Source of the DNA: Aureobasidium sp. EXF-3400
Taxonomy: Eukaryota > Ascomycota > Dothideomycetes > Dothideales > Saccotheciaceae
Assembly: GCA_024195585.1 (NCBI GenBank)
Contig: SWBL01000218.1
Location: forward strand, 1 to 64,000
Length of the DNA: 64,000 nt
Reading direction: 5' to 3'
The position numbers and the translations under genes are program-made. Below the pieces are notes generated by a model, which did no database searches, had not been told where the DNA came from, and worked only from the letters and a program-made list of their open reading frames with translations. Positions 1-10,466 of this stretch are shown here, in pieces (the first letter of the stretch is position 1; each line of letters starts with the position of its first letter).

Positions 1-589
1 GTCCTCCTTCTTGTCCTCACCCTCGACACCCTTCTGCATGCTCTGGTAGCTCTCGGCGAGCTTGCGGAGGGAAGCGAGCGAGTCGGGGCCAAGCTGGTTA
101 AGAATGCCGGGGACGAGCTCGGTCAGCTCCTTGTCCTCACCGTTACCGTAGATGGCGAAGGTGTTGGAGGGGATGGCAGCGTGGACTATGGTGGGCACGT
201 GTCAATATTCGGGATGGGCTGAGACGAGGCGGTCGGATATAGCAACTCACCCTTGGGGGCAGCGAAGTGGATGACGTTGCCGTCCGACTTGAACATGTTG
301 ACCTCCTCAATGGCAGGGATGGGCTGAACGTTCATCTTCTTGAGGGCAGCCTGGAGCTTCTTGTCGTCACCACCGCCGGATCTGTTGACCTTCTTGACCT
401 TTCTTCTGGGAGTACCCTTGCCACTGTTTTGCGTATTGAATTAGTCCCGGCGCGCGCTTTTGACGAGTTCGCAGAGGTTCAGAGCTTACCCTGCAGCACT
501 GGTTAGCAGGGCACTCGATCCATAGAATAGCGAGAGTTCATACCAATGCGCACGGCATTTTGAAGACGCTGGAGCTTTGCTTGATCCAT
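1..589 (-). CDS. egd1: Nascent polypeptide-associated complex subunit beta (BTF3/Egd1), 3' end cut by the window edge
   Basis: Ribosome-associated chaperone subunit that pairs with NAC-alpha and contacts nascent chains at the exit tunnel. The start is the ATG at 589 ([16 protein letters not shown]). The following coding exons at 251-423 and 1-186 give the family's [12 protein letters not shown] basic ribosome-binding motif and the NAC domain ([23 protein letters not shown], then [14 protein letters not shown]). The intron at 187-250 is ordinary. Between exon 1 (544-589) and the exon at 251-423 there are two canonical introns, 491-543 and 424-489, separated by one G at 490. Only inclusion of that G restores R-I-G-G-K-G in frame. 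A probable 5'UTR intron lies at about 609-667. The C-terminus (after ...VEGEDKKED) lies left of the window. The family assignment is very secure; the single-base exon is inferred from frame and splice signals only. Confidence 0.93.
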
Positions 590-2146
590 GGCTACGATAG
601 AGTAGTATCTGTCGGGCGGGCGACTTGTCAGGAGCGAGAGGATAGAGCGGCGACGAGCGAGACTCACGTGAGGGGGGCAGAGGGTGGGATTGGTGGTATT
701 CAGCAATTGGACCTCGTTGCTGTCGTCGTCTTCTCTCAATCGCTGCTCTGCTTCGTCCTTGGCCCGTGCGTTTCTCTATTCCAGCGTGTGGGCTTCGGCT
801 AACGCTGAATTTCTTGATACGTCAGTCCATCACCACGACAACTTTTTGAAGTGCCCTTTCCATGTTCTCCTGAACAGCACTACGGACATTCGCTCTAGTC
901 TTGCTCTTATACATGTACCGGACTGCTTTGGGGTCATTGCCCGATCTTGCCTTTATCCTACCTCCATCGAGCGGGTCACGTTGCCAAGAAATCTATAGAT
1001 GCCAGGGTCACATACCCGACAATTGAGTAGGGACGATGTCTTCTACATCTCAAGATGTTCGATGCTTCTCTAAGGCGACTGTTATCATGACGAGTTTGGC
1101 GAATCTACCTTTGTTCGTTTGACTGTATGGCAGGTGGCTGGTATATCGTGGCAAGAATCTAGCGTCTATTCATTTTCTCATCCTAGAGGTTGGGTAAACC
1201 ATCCACCATGATTTCACGCGCAAACGCGCAAGGAATAATCTTCTGAACGTGTGTGGTAGACGACCAAAGCTGAACTTGACATGAGGTAGACGATTTGGTA
1301 ATTACTCCAGTAGGACAAGAAAAACTTGAACTGTTGTACATCGTGATCACACCACATCGTGTTCTGTCAAATCTCGAGATGTTGGTCATCGGTGATGAAC
1401 TTGGCAGCGCGTCGCTACTCTTTCCATCAAACGACGTGCCGCAGCGATATACGAGACCATGGACGCGCGTCCGTCACCATGATAGCAAGTGGTAGTATGG
1501 TTCATGCGATAAGTGCCCAGATGACTCTACCTATGACCTATACAGTGAAAACGAGGAGCCACAAGCCATGAAGACGACAGTGGCTGGACGTCGTGCAGTG
1601 GCTGATCATGACATAGTTCAGGTGGCGGTGCGTCTAATTTCCGCTAGCACCTGTCAAAGGTGCTGTAGATCTTCCAAGTTTTCAGCCTTCGTCCCTGCTT
1701 TTGTATCCTCCTTCAAACAGACTGATGTCGATGGCCGCTTGTTGTTGCACGTTTAGAGCCGCATTGAGTCTAAAATCGCAGAGCCTGCATTGCGCGTTAG
1801 ACTCATGAGGTAGGGGTCAAACTGGCATCGTGCAGATTATTTCCAGATCGAGCGCAGGCCTGAGGATATCCCCTGCCATCCATAGCATCAGATGCCTTGG
1901 TCGCTGGGCAGCTAAGATTATTCCCTGCTTTCCGATATTAGCATGGAAAGAAGGTGTGTGATATCATGGTCACACCGAGCACGCAGCTTGGAGATATAAG
2001 TGCTCCTGCAGTTTCACGTTTCACTACATCTATCATCAACCCTTTCTCGCATTCCTCGCTTATTAAAACAACAAACACCTCACACTCAACTCGGCCCACC
2101 TTTCTCCAACAATCCACATACACAGCACACGCTCACATACAACACA
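590..2146. promoter_or_regulatory. Divergent intergenic region between NAC-beta and the small protein gene
   Basis: This 1.56-kb stretch separates two head-to-head genes. I see no convincing coding region; the open frames here lack family features. A TATAA at 1995-1999 lies about 150 bp upstream of the plus-strand start. It is followed by a CA/CT-rich, G-poor leader (about 2040-2146), a pattern typical of well-expressed fungal genes. The rest has no repeat or RNA gene that I can recognise. Confidence 0.5.
609..667 (-). other. Probable 5'UTR intron of the NAC-beta gene
   Basis: On the minus strand a GTGAGT donor (at 667) and a CGACAG acceptor (ending at 609) bracket a 59-nt pyrimidine-rich stretch. 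It ends 19 nt before the start codon of egd1. Length and signals match the coding introns in the window. It is not needed for the reading frame, so it remains a prediction. Confidence 0.45.
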
Positions 2147-2394
2147 ATGGGTGCCGTTGTATCTTGCGTAAGTCGTTGCGCTCCAATTTTGGCCATGGTA
2201 GTGATTAATTTGAATGTTAGATCACCTCGGTGTTCCGCGCCATCGGCGCTGCCCTCATGGCTGTCGTCAACGGAATTGGTGCCATCCTCAAGGCAATCAT
2301 TAACGGAGTCGTCGCCGTCTTCGACATCATCATCTCTTGCCTCACCTGCGGCAGAGGTGGAGGCGGCCGCCGCAGAACGACCAGTGCGGTCTAG
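2147..2394 (+). CDS. Small conserved-type fungal protein, 64 aa, predicted N-myristoylated
   Basis: Two exons: 2147-2167 (seven codons, MGAVVSC) and 2221-2394, with a 53-nt intron 2168-2220 (GTAAGT...TTAG). The protein starts M-G-x-x-x-S-C: Gly2 and Ser6 fit the N-myristoyltransferase consensus, and Cys7 is placed for palmitoylation. The middle (ITSVFRAIGAALMAVVNG and on through IIISCLTC) is a run of about 40 hydrophobic, Ala/Ile/Val-rich residues that looks amphipathic or membrane-embedded. The tail is CGRGGGGRRRTTSAV, short and basic. A TATAA box and a long CA-rich leader precede it, suggesting strong expression. I recall similar short uncharacterised proteins in other ascomycetes, but no function is known to me. 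It is easily missed because the first exon is only 21 nt. Confidence 0.75.
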
Positions 2395-3092
2395 TGAGCG
2401 GGAGCGAGCACGAAAGCAGTTCGAGAGTCAACCAAGATATTCCCTGACATCGACACGGTACCAACGACGAACACGACGCCAACTCTTCAGTCGATCAACC
2501 TCGGAACATCATGACACTCTCCCGCTACTTTCCATAGAGCTCAGCGACACATGGCTCGCTCCCGCACTCTTCTGATTCCGCCATCCCTTTCGGCATTCAC
2601 GATCAGTCATGAATACACCACAAGAGCGACACGAATCACACCAGTTACGACCAGGGGACGCATTGATACCCATTAGTTCAGCGAGTTGAAAGTTTTATAC
2701 CCCTAATGACAATAATACAAGTTCAAGCTACGTTTGTTTGCATTATCCATCCCATATCGATAGACCAAAACGCCCCTAGCACCACTATGAATATTCCTCA
2801 TGGACCCGTATAGTTTGTGTGCGCAGGATACGATGCCCGCGCCGCACATAAAGCAGATCTTCCATCGAACCCTCAAAACTGGCTCGTTCTCATCTTCAGG
2901 TATATCACTGAAAGAGCCTTGGCCTTCTCGACAAAGTCATTGGCGCCGCTATCTTCAGCTATCTGTTTCAAGTGTAGTGTTTCGAGATGGTCGATGGCGC
3001 CATCGTGGTATTGTCCACTGGCAGTGAATTTTTTACACAAGCTGTGTCATATGTCAGCTGACTCAACCATACAGCCCATCAAACCCTATAGC
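2395..3092. other. Convergent 3' region, no gene seen
   Basis: Lies between the stop of the small protein gene (plus) and the stop of the 198-aa gene (minus), so it holds both 3'UTRs. A 132-codon open frame at 2817-3215 is antisense to the neighbour at its end and shows no domain or codon pattern supporting it. Nothing else recognised. Confidence 0.5.
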
Positions 3093-3689
3093 TTACAAGT
3101 CATTGGACAGAAGGCTGGCGAGGTACAATACGCAACCCATGCCAAGGCTGTTGCAAAGTCGGGCCAGGTTTTTGCCCGCCTTGTACTGCTCGATCACATC
3201 TCCCTCAGGGAATAGTGACTGAAGCTCGTCCTTCATACGATCTGACAACCTTTTTCCAGTGAAGTCAGGGAAGCGATCTCTACCAATGTCGTATAGTGCC
3301 AGCGAGATCAGAAGCTCGCGTAGTCGTTTCACAGCCTGTTGCTCTGCATTCCTGGATGCTAACATGACGCCGTCGTAGACTGTTGCATGACGGTAAGAAT
3401 CGACAAAATGTTGCGGACCCGAGGTCAGAATCTCATGGTAGACGGGATCGAGCACGAGGTGGTTGCAGCGATGGAAAGCTTTCCAAGGATCAAGCGATGC
3501 TGGTGGTGATCGAACAGAAGAAGCAGGACGAGGTAGGCCTTCTGGACCAACGAAATGAAGTGCGAGTTGGCGCAGCACTTGGGTCTGGCTCGGAGTCAGA
3601 GTAGACGACTCTAGGCTGGCTTGCAACTCGGCAGGCATCGAGGCCATCTGGTTGAGAACAGCAAGAAAATCAGAGAAGGTAGTCGCCAT
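3093..3689 (-). CDS. Unrecognised protein, 198 aa
   Basis: A single open frame from the ATG at 3689. I do not recognise a family. The first 45 residues are Ala/Leu/Gln-rich and probably helical (FLAVLNQMASMPAELQASLES). A Pro/Ser linker (RPASSVRSPPAS) follows. The region from about residue 70 to 190 looks folded, with charged helices (KRLRELLISLALYDIGRD, GKRLSDRMKDELQSLFPEGD). It has no signal peptide or clear membrane segment; the terminal GCVLYLASLL is too short to call. It is head-to-head with POL32 across 513 bp. Expression is unproven, and an upstream exon or a C-terminal intron cannot be excluded. Confidence 0.55.
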   Translation of the reverse strand: MATTFSDFLAVLNQMASMPAELQASLESSTLTPSQTQVLRQLALHFVGPEGLPRPASSVRSPPASLDPWKAFHRCNHLVLDPVYHEILTSGPQHFVDSYRHATVYDGVMLASRNAEQQAVKRLRELLISLALYDIGRDRFPDFTGKRLSDRMKDELQSLFPEGDVIEQYKAGKNLARLCNSLGMGCVLYLASLLSNDL

Positions 3690-4202
3690 AGTTGTTGCGT
3701 TGTGGCGATATGCTTCAAGACGTGGAGGCTCTGGATTGACAGGCCATGGCAGAATATATAGCGGAAGATGAAGAAAGGTGTGAATTGACGAAGTCTCATA
3801 GCTTTTGTCATGTCCTAGTTCATGTCTCGAGCAAAAGGCAGGAGGTCGTCTCTAACCGATAGACACTGGAGAGACACATGGCATCTGGAAAGCACGTCAA
3901 GCATGGCTAAAGATCAATAAGACATGGGTGGGAGTGGCACATGGCGTGTCGCAGTCGCAGTTGGCTTGCTATTTGTGGAACATGCAAAGACAAGTAGCGA
4001 CTGCCGAGACACGAGAGGTGCTAGGACACGCTGAGAGACAAGTAGGTTTGAGACGTGTCGAAGACGATTTTCAGACACATGGTAGCTTTGATTAAACAGA
4101 CTGAGGTTGAGGAACTGCCAAGCCACTTTACGCGTCGCGTCAACCCTGAGTGGCATGAGGCTTGCTCGTTGACATTACCGCAACAAAGATACACGCGACA
4201 CA
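3690..4202. promoter_or_regulatory. Divergent promoter between the 198-aa gene and POL32
   Basis: A 513-bp head-to-head spacer. It contains ACGCGT followed directly by CGCG (4130-4139), 68-73 bp upstream of the POL32 start. This matches the MluI cell-cycle box bound by MBF in ascomycetes. No open frame in the spacer has support. Confidence 0.5.
4130..4135 (+). promoter_or_regulatory. MCB-like element ACGCGT upstream of POL32
   Basis: The palindrome ACGCGT is followed by CGCG, so ACGCG-type cores occur twice in ten bases. The position (about 70 bp before the start of a DNA polymerase delta subunit) is what one expects for G1/S control by MBF. The motif is seen directly; the regulatory role is inferred. 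Confidence 0.5.
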
Positions 4203-5942
4203 ATGGCTAATGATTACAGCGAATACCTTTCGGCTAACGTGCTGAACGATGGGCAAACAGTAAGTCGAGCTGCTTTGGTTGTCTGCGACGGCTTTCTAAC
4301 CCCTGCGGAACAGGTCAGCTACCGCACCTTGAGTCGAGCTCTTCGAGTGCACAACAACCTCGCCAAACAGATGCTCTACGACTTTCATCGCTCCCAGAAC
4401 AACAAGCTGCCTAAGTCATTACACGCCACATACCTCGTGACCGGAACTCAATCTCTACTACCACAACAAGCCGAAAATGATACCCTCGAGAGCCAAGATG
4501 CATCAGACAAGACCCTGCAAACCAGTCCTGCTCACCAAACTCCTGGCGCTTATCAGGCTACATCCTTGCTTCTGGTAGACGAGGATAACCTTGACAGTCA
4601 GTCCGCTTGGTCCAGCAGCGACTGTAAGCATATTTTGCTGACGTCCATGCAGCCGCCAAGTCTACTTTCGACCACGTCTTGTCAATACACGTCTACAGCA
4701 TTCAGCCTAGCAAGATCAATGTATCATCAATTCAGCTACTTTTTCCAACAAAACCAGCTGCTAACTCCAGGCAGGATCTGCATGTCTTGACCGAGTGCAA
4801 TCGAGCCATCATGGCTGCAGCTATCAACGAAGACCTGCTCGACACGTACAAGCAATATGGTGTCATCCAAAACCCTCAAGTAAAGGTGATAAAGCCCTTC
4901 TATCAAACTGACAGCACTGCATTACTGATACGTACCTGCCCAGCGTCGCTCTATGCGCAATCAGCACCACCAGAAAGAACAACCAGCACAAAAGGCCACA
5001 CCTTCGAACCTCGATACAAAGGCAGCCAAGTCCATGTTTTCATCCAGCAGACCTGCCGCCAAGAAGGACGTCTCGAAGGACACTACAAATTCGGCCAAAT
5101 CCACTCCCGATTCATCACAGGCATCGACTCAAGCTTCTGCCAAACCTGCTGCTACGAAGACTGCACCTCTCAAACGTGAAGGATCGAGTCTGTTCAAAGC
5201 ATTTGCCAAAGCCAAGCCAAAGACATTAAGTCAGGCGACCGAAAGCTCCACCGAACCTTCACCTGGTGTAGGTTCGGCTGCGAAGGAAGATGGTCAGTAC
5301 CGTGACCAGCGAAAGTTGTTACGAGAGCTGACAGATAACTCAGAAGCCATGCACGATCTATCCGACGAAGAAGCTGACGATGAAGATGCTGCTATGCTCG
5401 ATGAAGGTGCAATCACCGAGACCGGTGGTAAATCAAAGAAAGAAAGAGAGGATGAACTGCGCCGTATGATGGACATGGAGGGTAAGAAGAAACACTTTGT
5501 ACCGCACTTGTATGCTACTAGACTTACTGACATGAGTTAGACGAGCCAATGATCGATGCACCAACCAAGGCCGTTGCAGCAGAAGTTTCAGAACGTGCAG
5601 AGGACGAACCTGATTCCAAGCCGGAAGCACAGACGAAGGCAGAACCTGAAGAAACTGTGACAGTATCTGATGGCCGCCGGAGGGGCAGGAGAAGGGTGAT
5701 GAAAAAGAAGACGGTCCAGGACGAAGAGGGTTATCTTGGTATGTATCAGAGCCCGAACCCAACACGATCTTGCGCTGATCAAAACTGTAGTAACTCGAGA
5801 AGAAGCCGCCTGGGAGTCTTTCTCAGAAGAGGAGCCTGCGCCCAAGAAAGCGAAGATGTCGGTCGCGCCCACCACCGCAAAGACCAAGAAGGCTGCTCCG
5901 AAGGGACAAGGAAACATCATGTCTTTCTTCTCCAAGAAATGA
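4203..5942 (+). CDS. pol32: DNA polymerase delta subunit 3 (Pol32/Cdc27)
   Basis: Non-catalytic subunit of DNA polymerase delta that links the enzyme to the sliding clamp PCNA. Six exons: 4203-4259, 4314-4596, 4653-4885, 4944-5481, 5541-5738, 5791-5942, giving 486 aa in frame. The N-terminal Cdc27 domain (about residues 1-190) has the conserved TFDHVLSIHVYSIQP stretch. The rest is low-complexity Lys/Ser/Glu-rich. The C-terminus QGNIMSFFSKK is a PCNA-interacting (PIP) box: Q, hydrophobic, then FF, at the extreme end as in the family. The third exon junction uses GTCAGT at 4597 rather than the closer GTAAGC at 4624, because the latter would leave a 29-nt intron; both keep the frame. An MCB-like element lies upstream. 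Confidence 0.9.
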
Positions 5943-6685
5943 GTACAGTGATTCAGTTTGTAGCACAGTAGGCTCAGGCCAGCAGCATTGTATCTTGACT
6001 TGCCATTGCCACAGACTATTCGACTTCTCGTAAAGTGATGTCTTGACACTATGGTGACATGTGCGACAGATGAGAAACTATTCTTGCACAATTTGAGGAG
6101 TGCCTTTGACATGACTGCTATCATGACGCCATGGCGGAGGAAAGATATGCTGAAAATTGGTTGCATTGTGATTATTTACTTTTGGACTCCAGCCATAATA
6201 TCCCATACTCGTTACAAGCAAGCTCATCGATTAATCTCGTCTCCCTAGCAGATATTGTGCATTGATTCATATCTCGTGCAACAAAGCATCTCGTCCATTA
6301 CTTATGACAGCTGAAAGGAAAACAGAAGAAAAAGAAAGCGAAAACAAAAAGAGACAAAACAGCAATGGCAATGGTCGATCGAACGGGAAATGCAACACCG
6401 GCAAAGACTGGGATCGAAAGCTGTGGGTGTGTGCGGTACGTGATACTGCTTGGGTGGCGCTGCGAATACAAGGCAAAGGAAATGCTGAGCGCGGCTGATG
6501 AGCCATGGATGGCAGAGTAGCAAGACGTCATGAGCGTGGTGAAGAGATGCTGTGTATCTGTGTTGTGTCGGAACATGCTGCAAGATAAAAAAGTAACAAG
6601 TTGTGCTGTGAAACCCGCAATCCTTCACGGCAAGAAAGCGTTCGTTGAACCATCAGTCGTCAATGGTCGTATGTAGAGCAACCAA
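5943..6685. other. Convergent 3' region between POL32 and the RRM gene
   Basis: This 743-bp stretch holds the two 3'UTRs. It includes an A-rich purine tract (about 6310-6365). No coding region or RNA gene is supported. Confidence 0.5.
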
Positions 6686-8643
6686 TCAAGAGATCTGGTC
6701 ATCCGAAGTGGTCGACTCAACGGCAGTCTGGTCGCCACGAGCGATTGCTGGCGAAGAGTTGGTGGCGGACTTGGTGTCAGCAAGGTCGGTACGAGCAGGA
6801 GGCTGGTTCTCCGACTTGGCGCCTCCGTTGGTCTGGACGACAGGATACTGGATGTTGTTACCGTAGGGCAAGGCAGCAAGAGGTGCGCGGCCTGACATGT
6901 TGCGGAGGGCGGACTGAGACCAGCGCGGGTTCTGGATAGGCACACTGAAGCAAACGTGTTAGCTGACGATATCGATGAGTCTTGTCAGGAAAGCTGACCT
7001 GGTTGTCATGTACGTCTCGAATTCATTGTTAGAGGCGTATGAGCCACGGCTGGAGGAGTAACCAGCCTTGTGAGCCTGGGTAGCATACTCGTACTCGGCA
7101 GAGCGGAATTGACGAGCGGCGGCTGTCTGCTGCTTGAGCTGCTTCTGCTCCTGGGTGTCGGCAAAGCGGATCTGAATCGTGTACTCTTCACCTGCGACGT
7201 TGACCTTGTAGTTGTTGAACTTCTTGATGACTTCCTCGCAGACCGTTCTGGACTCGAAACTGGAAAATTGTCAGATTGAGCTCAGGGGTGGGCCAGCAGA
7301 ACAACTCACCGAGCAAAGCCGACTCCACGACAAGTACCATTCTTGTCGCGAAGGATTCTGGCCGAGCAGACCTTGTGAGGTGTGAACACAGATGCAAGCT
7401 CGTGCTCGTTCAGAGACTTGGGCAGATTGGAAACGTAGAGGTTGGTGTTACCCTCATCAGCGAAAGTCTTGAGCTTAGAGTAGAAAGATTCCTGGATTGG
7501 TGGTCAGCGGAAGGCTCCCAGCTCATGGCGAGATGTTCAAGGAGAAACATACTCTAGCAAAGCTAACTTCATAGCCCAGGTAATGAAAGCCGCGGATACA
7601 GTTCTCGGCGTCTTCGTAGTTGTGGTACTTGACGAAGCCAAAGCTATGAGAACCAGTGTTAGTACGGTCCAGCTAAGTTAGACGACATGTCAGACTTACC
7701 CCTTGCAAAGGCCGGTGGAGTGATCAATGATCGATTTGGAGCTGCGAATGTCGCCGAAGCGCTTACCCCAGCCTTCAAGCATCTCATCCGTCGTCTCGGG
7801 ATGAAGACCACGAATGTAGACGTTTGTCTCGCCGCGAATGTTCTCCAGAGCTCTGTCAAGAGGCTTCAAGGGAGAGCTGGGGGCTGGTATGGCTTGAGGG
7901 ATGGCAGGCTCCTTGTTCACAAGCATGTGAAGGCTTGGAGAGATGCTGCGGTGCTCAGCCATCTTCGACAAAGGCATGCCGTAAGGGGCGAGGACTTGAG
8001 TAGGGGAAGGAGAGCTCTGCGTATACATGCCAGTTGGGGAGCGGTTGACGATTGCGACTCCAGGAACCTGATGATAGGTGGGATAGCCAGCGTATGACGG
8101 AGTTCCAGGAGCATCGTTCTCATTCGATGAGATGGAATCCCGGCGTGGAGTGATGAGGGTTGGAACCTCGCCAGTTGTGTGGCTGGGCGTCCAAGCCTGC
8201 GACATGGGACTGTTGTCGTGCTGCTGCTGATGGTAGCCGTGAGGAATGTACTGAGCAGCCATGGGAGTGTAGAGACCAGGGTTGTGCTGATGGACTGCAG
8301 CAGGGTAAGAGTGACCTCCAGGGAACATGAGGTGGTTGGTTGCGCCCCAAAGAGCAGCGGGAATAGGGAGACCGTTGAATTGGTGGCCAGCAGCAGCCAT
8401 GGCGGCGGCCTTAGACTGGTTCGAGTAGGTGGCATCGTGGAGATTCATGCCTTGAAGACCATGAGTCAATGCCGCCATGTTGGCAGCAGTGTGGCCTTGC
8501 TGGGTACCATAACCGCTGTGGTAGTTGGTGTTGGTGTTGCGAGTCAAGGGCTGGCCATAGCCTGAACCGCGCTGACCCAGGGCCTGACCGCCGCGGTTGT
8601 AGTTGTTGCCACGCTGACTTTGAGTGTCGGCCATGCTTGACAT
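6686..8643 (-). CDS. Two-RRM RNA-binding protein, MSSP/RBMS-like
   Basis: Five exons: 8643-7700, 7643-7553, 7491-7310, 7259-6999, 6944-6686, giving 578 aa. The first about 265 residues are disordered and rich in Gly, Asn, Gln, His and Tyr. RRM1 begins near residue 270 (TNVYIRGLHPETTDEMLEGW; RNP1-like GFGFVKYHNYEDA across the first intron). RRM2 begins near 360 (TNLYVSNLPKSLNEHELASVF; RNP1 GVGFARFESR). The arrangement of two RRMs after a long Q/N-rich N-terminus resembles the MSSP/RBMS class of single-stranded nucleic acid and mRNA-binding proteins. The tail is Ala/Ser/Thr-rich. The start ATG at 8643 (MSSMADTQ) is preceded by a probable 5'UTR intron; an in-frame ATG three codons on (8634) is an alternative. 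The exact orthologue name is not certain. Confidence 0.88.
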
Positions 8644-10466
8644 GATGACTGAGTCTCGAGTCAGAGGTTGCCAGGAGCTAGGCGGACTTGACGACTTACC
8701 TGAGAAGACTGAACACGGACTGATGGACGAGTGCTTCAAGCCGAAGAGGTTGATAACAAGGTGTAATGCGTTGTATCTATCGGACAAAAAGGTTGATGAG
8801 CACAGAAGCTATGCTATCAATGTAGCGCCACGGCGGACAGAATGCAAGAGATGAAGAAGATGGGAGATGATGACTGTCAAGAAGACTGGAGAGGAAGAGT
8901 GTGATGAAAAGACGAGAACGAGGTTGAGGAAGAAGAGGGAGAGATGGAAAAAGTGCAGTGCGCATCAGATCGGGTGTGGCAATCTCTGACTCGTTCTTTC
9001 TCCAGGCTGTGTGTGTATGGACGTGGTTGAGGCAGGAGCCGCTCAGATTTGCATGTGCTTTGGTGGGGTGGTGCACGTAGAAGAAGGAGCATAGATCTCG
9101 TTACGTACTAAATCGAGAGAGGCAGGTATGTGTAAGAGCAGCACCGATGGATTAGCATGCACAACAACCGCTCTACTATCCAATGCGTGAGGGAGAAATA
9201 TCTGAACGATGACCGACGCAAGACAAAAAGAAAAGAGAGAGGACGAAAAATGTATGCCAGAATCCAAGATAGCAATGCAAAGGTGCGCGCATGGGTTCAA
9301 GTCAATGTCGTCCAAAGAAACTCGGATGCAGGTACAGCGGGAAGGTTTGCTCTCTTTTATCTGATGTCTGGATAACCAAGATGAGCCTTGAGGATGAGCA
9401 ATGTTTTGGATATGCAAGCCGAACCGAATGTGTGGATGCTGCGAACCACCTCGAAATCTTCCGGCTACACAATCTGCACCAACCACACTGCACGGCACCT
9501 CTCAAGCTCTACTGCTCGATTGCAGTGTGCGCAGGTCCGCGGACAGGGGCAGCTTCACGGACTCGTTCTCCTTGAGATTTGGGGCCGTTATCTTTTCTCC
9601 CAGCCTGATCCTTTGCTGCTTGTCGTCTTCACTACCTAATTCCAAGAAGTCAGTGTGCAAAGCAACTGCGCCGTGAACGGGCAGACACCTCGCTGTCATG
9701 CAGCAGTCCCAAATCACGTCTGAACAGGTCCATCGAACAACAGTTGACAATGAGGCACAGGTAAGGGAGGATAAACCATGCTGGACTTGGCATCTTGTAT
9801 CTGTTTGTCGTTCGGCATCATTTTGTGTACAGTTGATACGATGGACGGCTTATGGCAACAGACTGACCATGCAAATATCTGTGCAAAACCGCAGGCTAAA
9901 GCAATTGGACAGATGATTTGTAGCCGTGGTGTCACGGGCTTCAGGTCGCACCAAGAGGGGCCCGTTTGTCTCGAATTCGAAGCGGGATCCACTGCCGGAA
10001 GCCCGCTGTTGCATAACAAGTCTTGCAAGAGGCACGGAATAGTCTGACGAACAGCATGGTTGAGATGGCGATGCATTCTGAATTTTAGAGTCCACAGGAG
10101 TAGCCGACGTCAGGAGGTCCTTGCGCGTCGGCTGTTGTCCGCCGGAGTCTTGATGAACCTGGACCTGAGCGACAGATACGAGCGAATCAACCACATCTCT
10201 TCTTTGTTACAGCAATCATGACCTCAGTTACGACAGGACAACCGGGTTAGCGGGAGGACTCTGCGTTTCGGGGAATTGCATCTGCATAAGCCGCCACCTG
10301 TCACGGCCTCTTTCGAAACAGACACATCACAATTATTCTGTTGAGGATGGAGATTATGACACAGGTATATTTTATCAACTTATCCAAACCGACCATCGCT
10401 TGATCATGCAAACATGACGCGTAAAAACAATTCAATGGGGCAGGATGGAAAAATCCACGTTTTCCC
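8644..10466. other. Long gap holding the RRM gene leader and the CPR 3' region
   Basis: A 1.8-kb stretch. From about 8800 to 9260 the minus strand is strongly C/T-rich, fitting a long 5' leader and promoter for the RRM gene. The part from about 9400 to 10466 has several short open frames on both strands, none with a recognisable domain. I see no repeat, tRNA or transposon remnant. Confidence 0.45.
8649..8699 (-). other. 5'UTR intron of the RRM gene
   Basis: A GTAAGT donor at 8699 and an ACTCAG acceptor ending at 8649 give a 51-nt intron whose 3' end is 5 nt before the start codon. Size and signals match the coding introns of the same gene. Confidence 0.55.

Noticed and set aside
4624..4652. 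29-nt intron option in POL32 (GTAAGC...CAG)
   Set aside because: Far shorter than any other intron in the window; the upstream GTCAGT donor gives a normal 56-nt intron in the same phase.
9294..9303. GGTTCAAGTC resembling a tRNA B-box
   Set aside because: No matching A-box or acceptor stem could be found around it.
9850..10194. 114-codon minus-strand frame in the 8.6-10.5 kb gap
   Set aside because: No domain, no neighbouring exon in frame, and comparable frames occur on the other strand.
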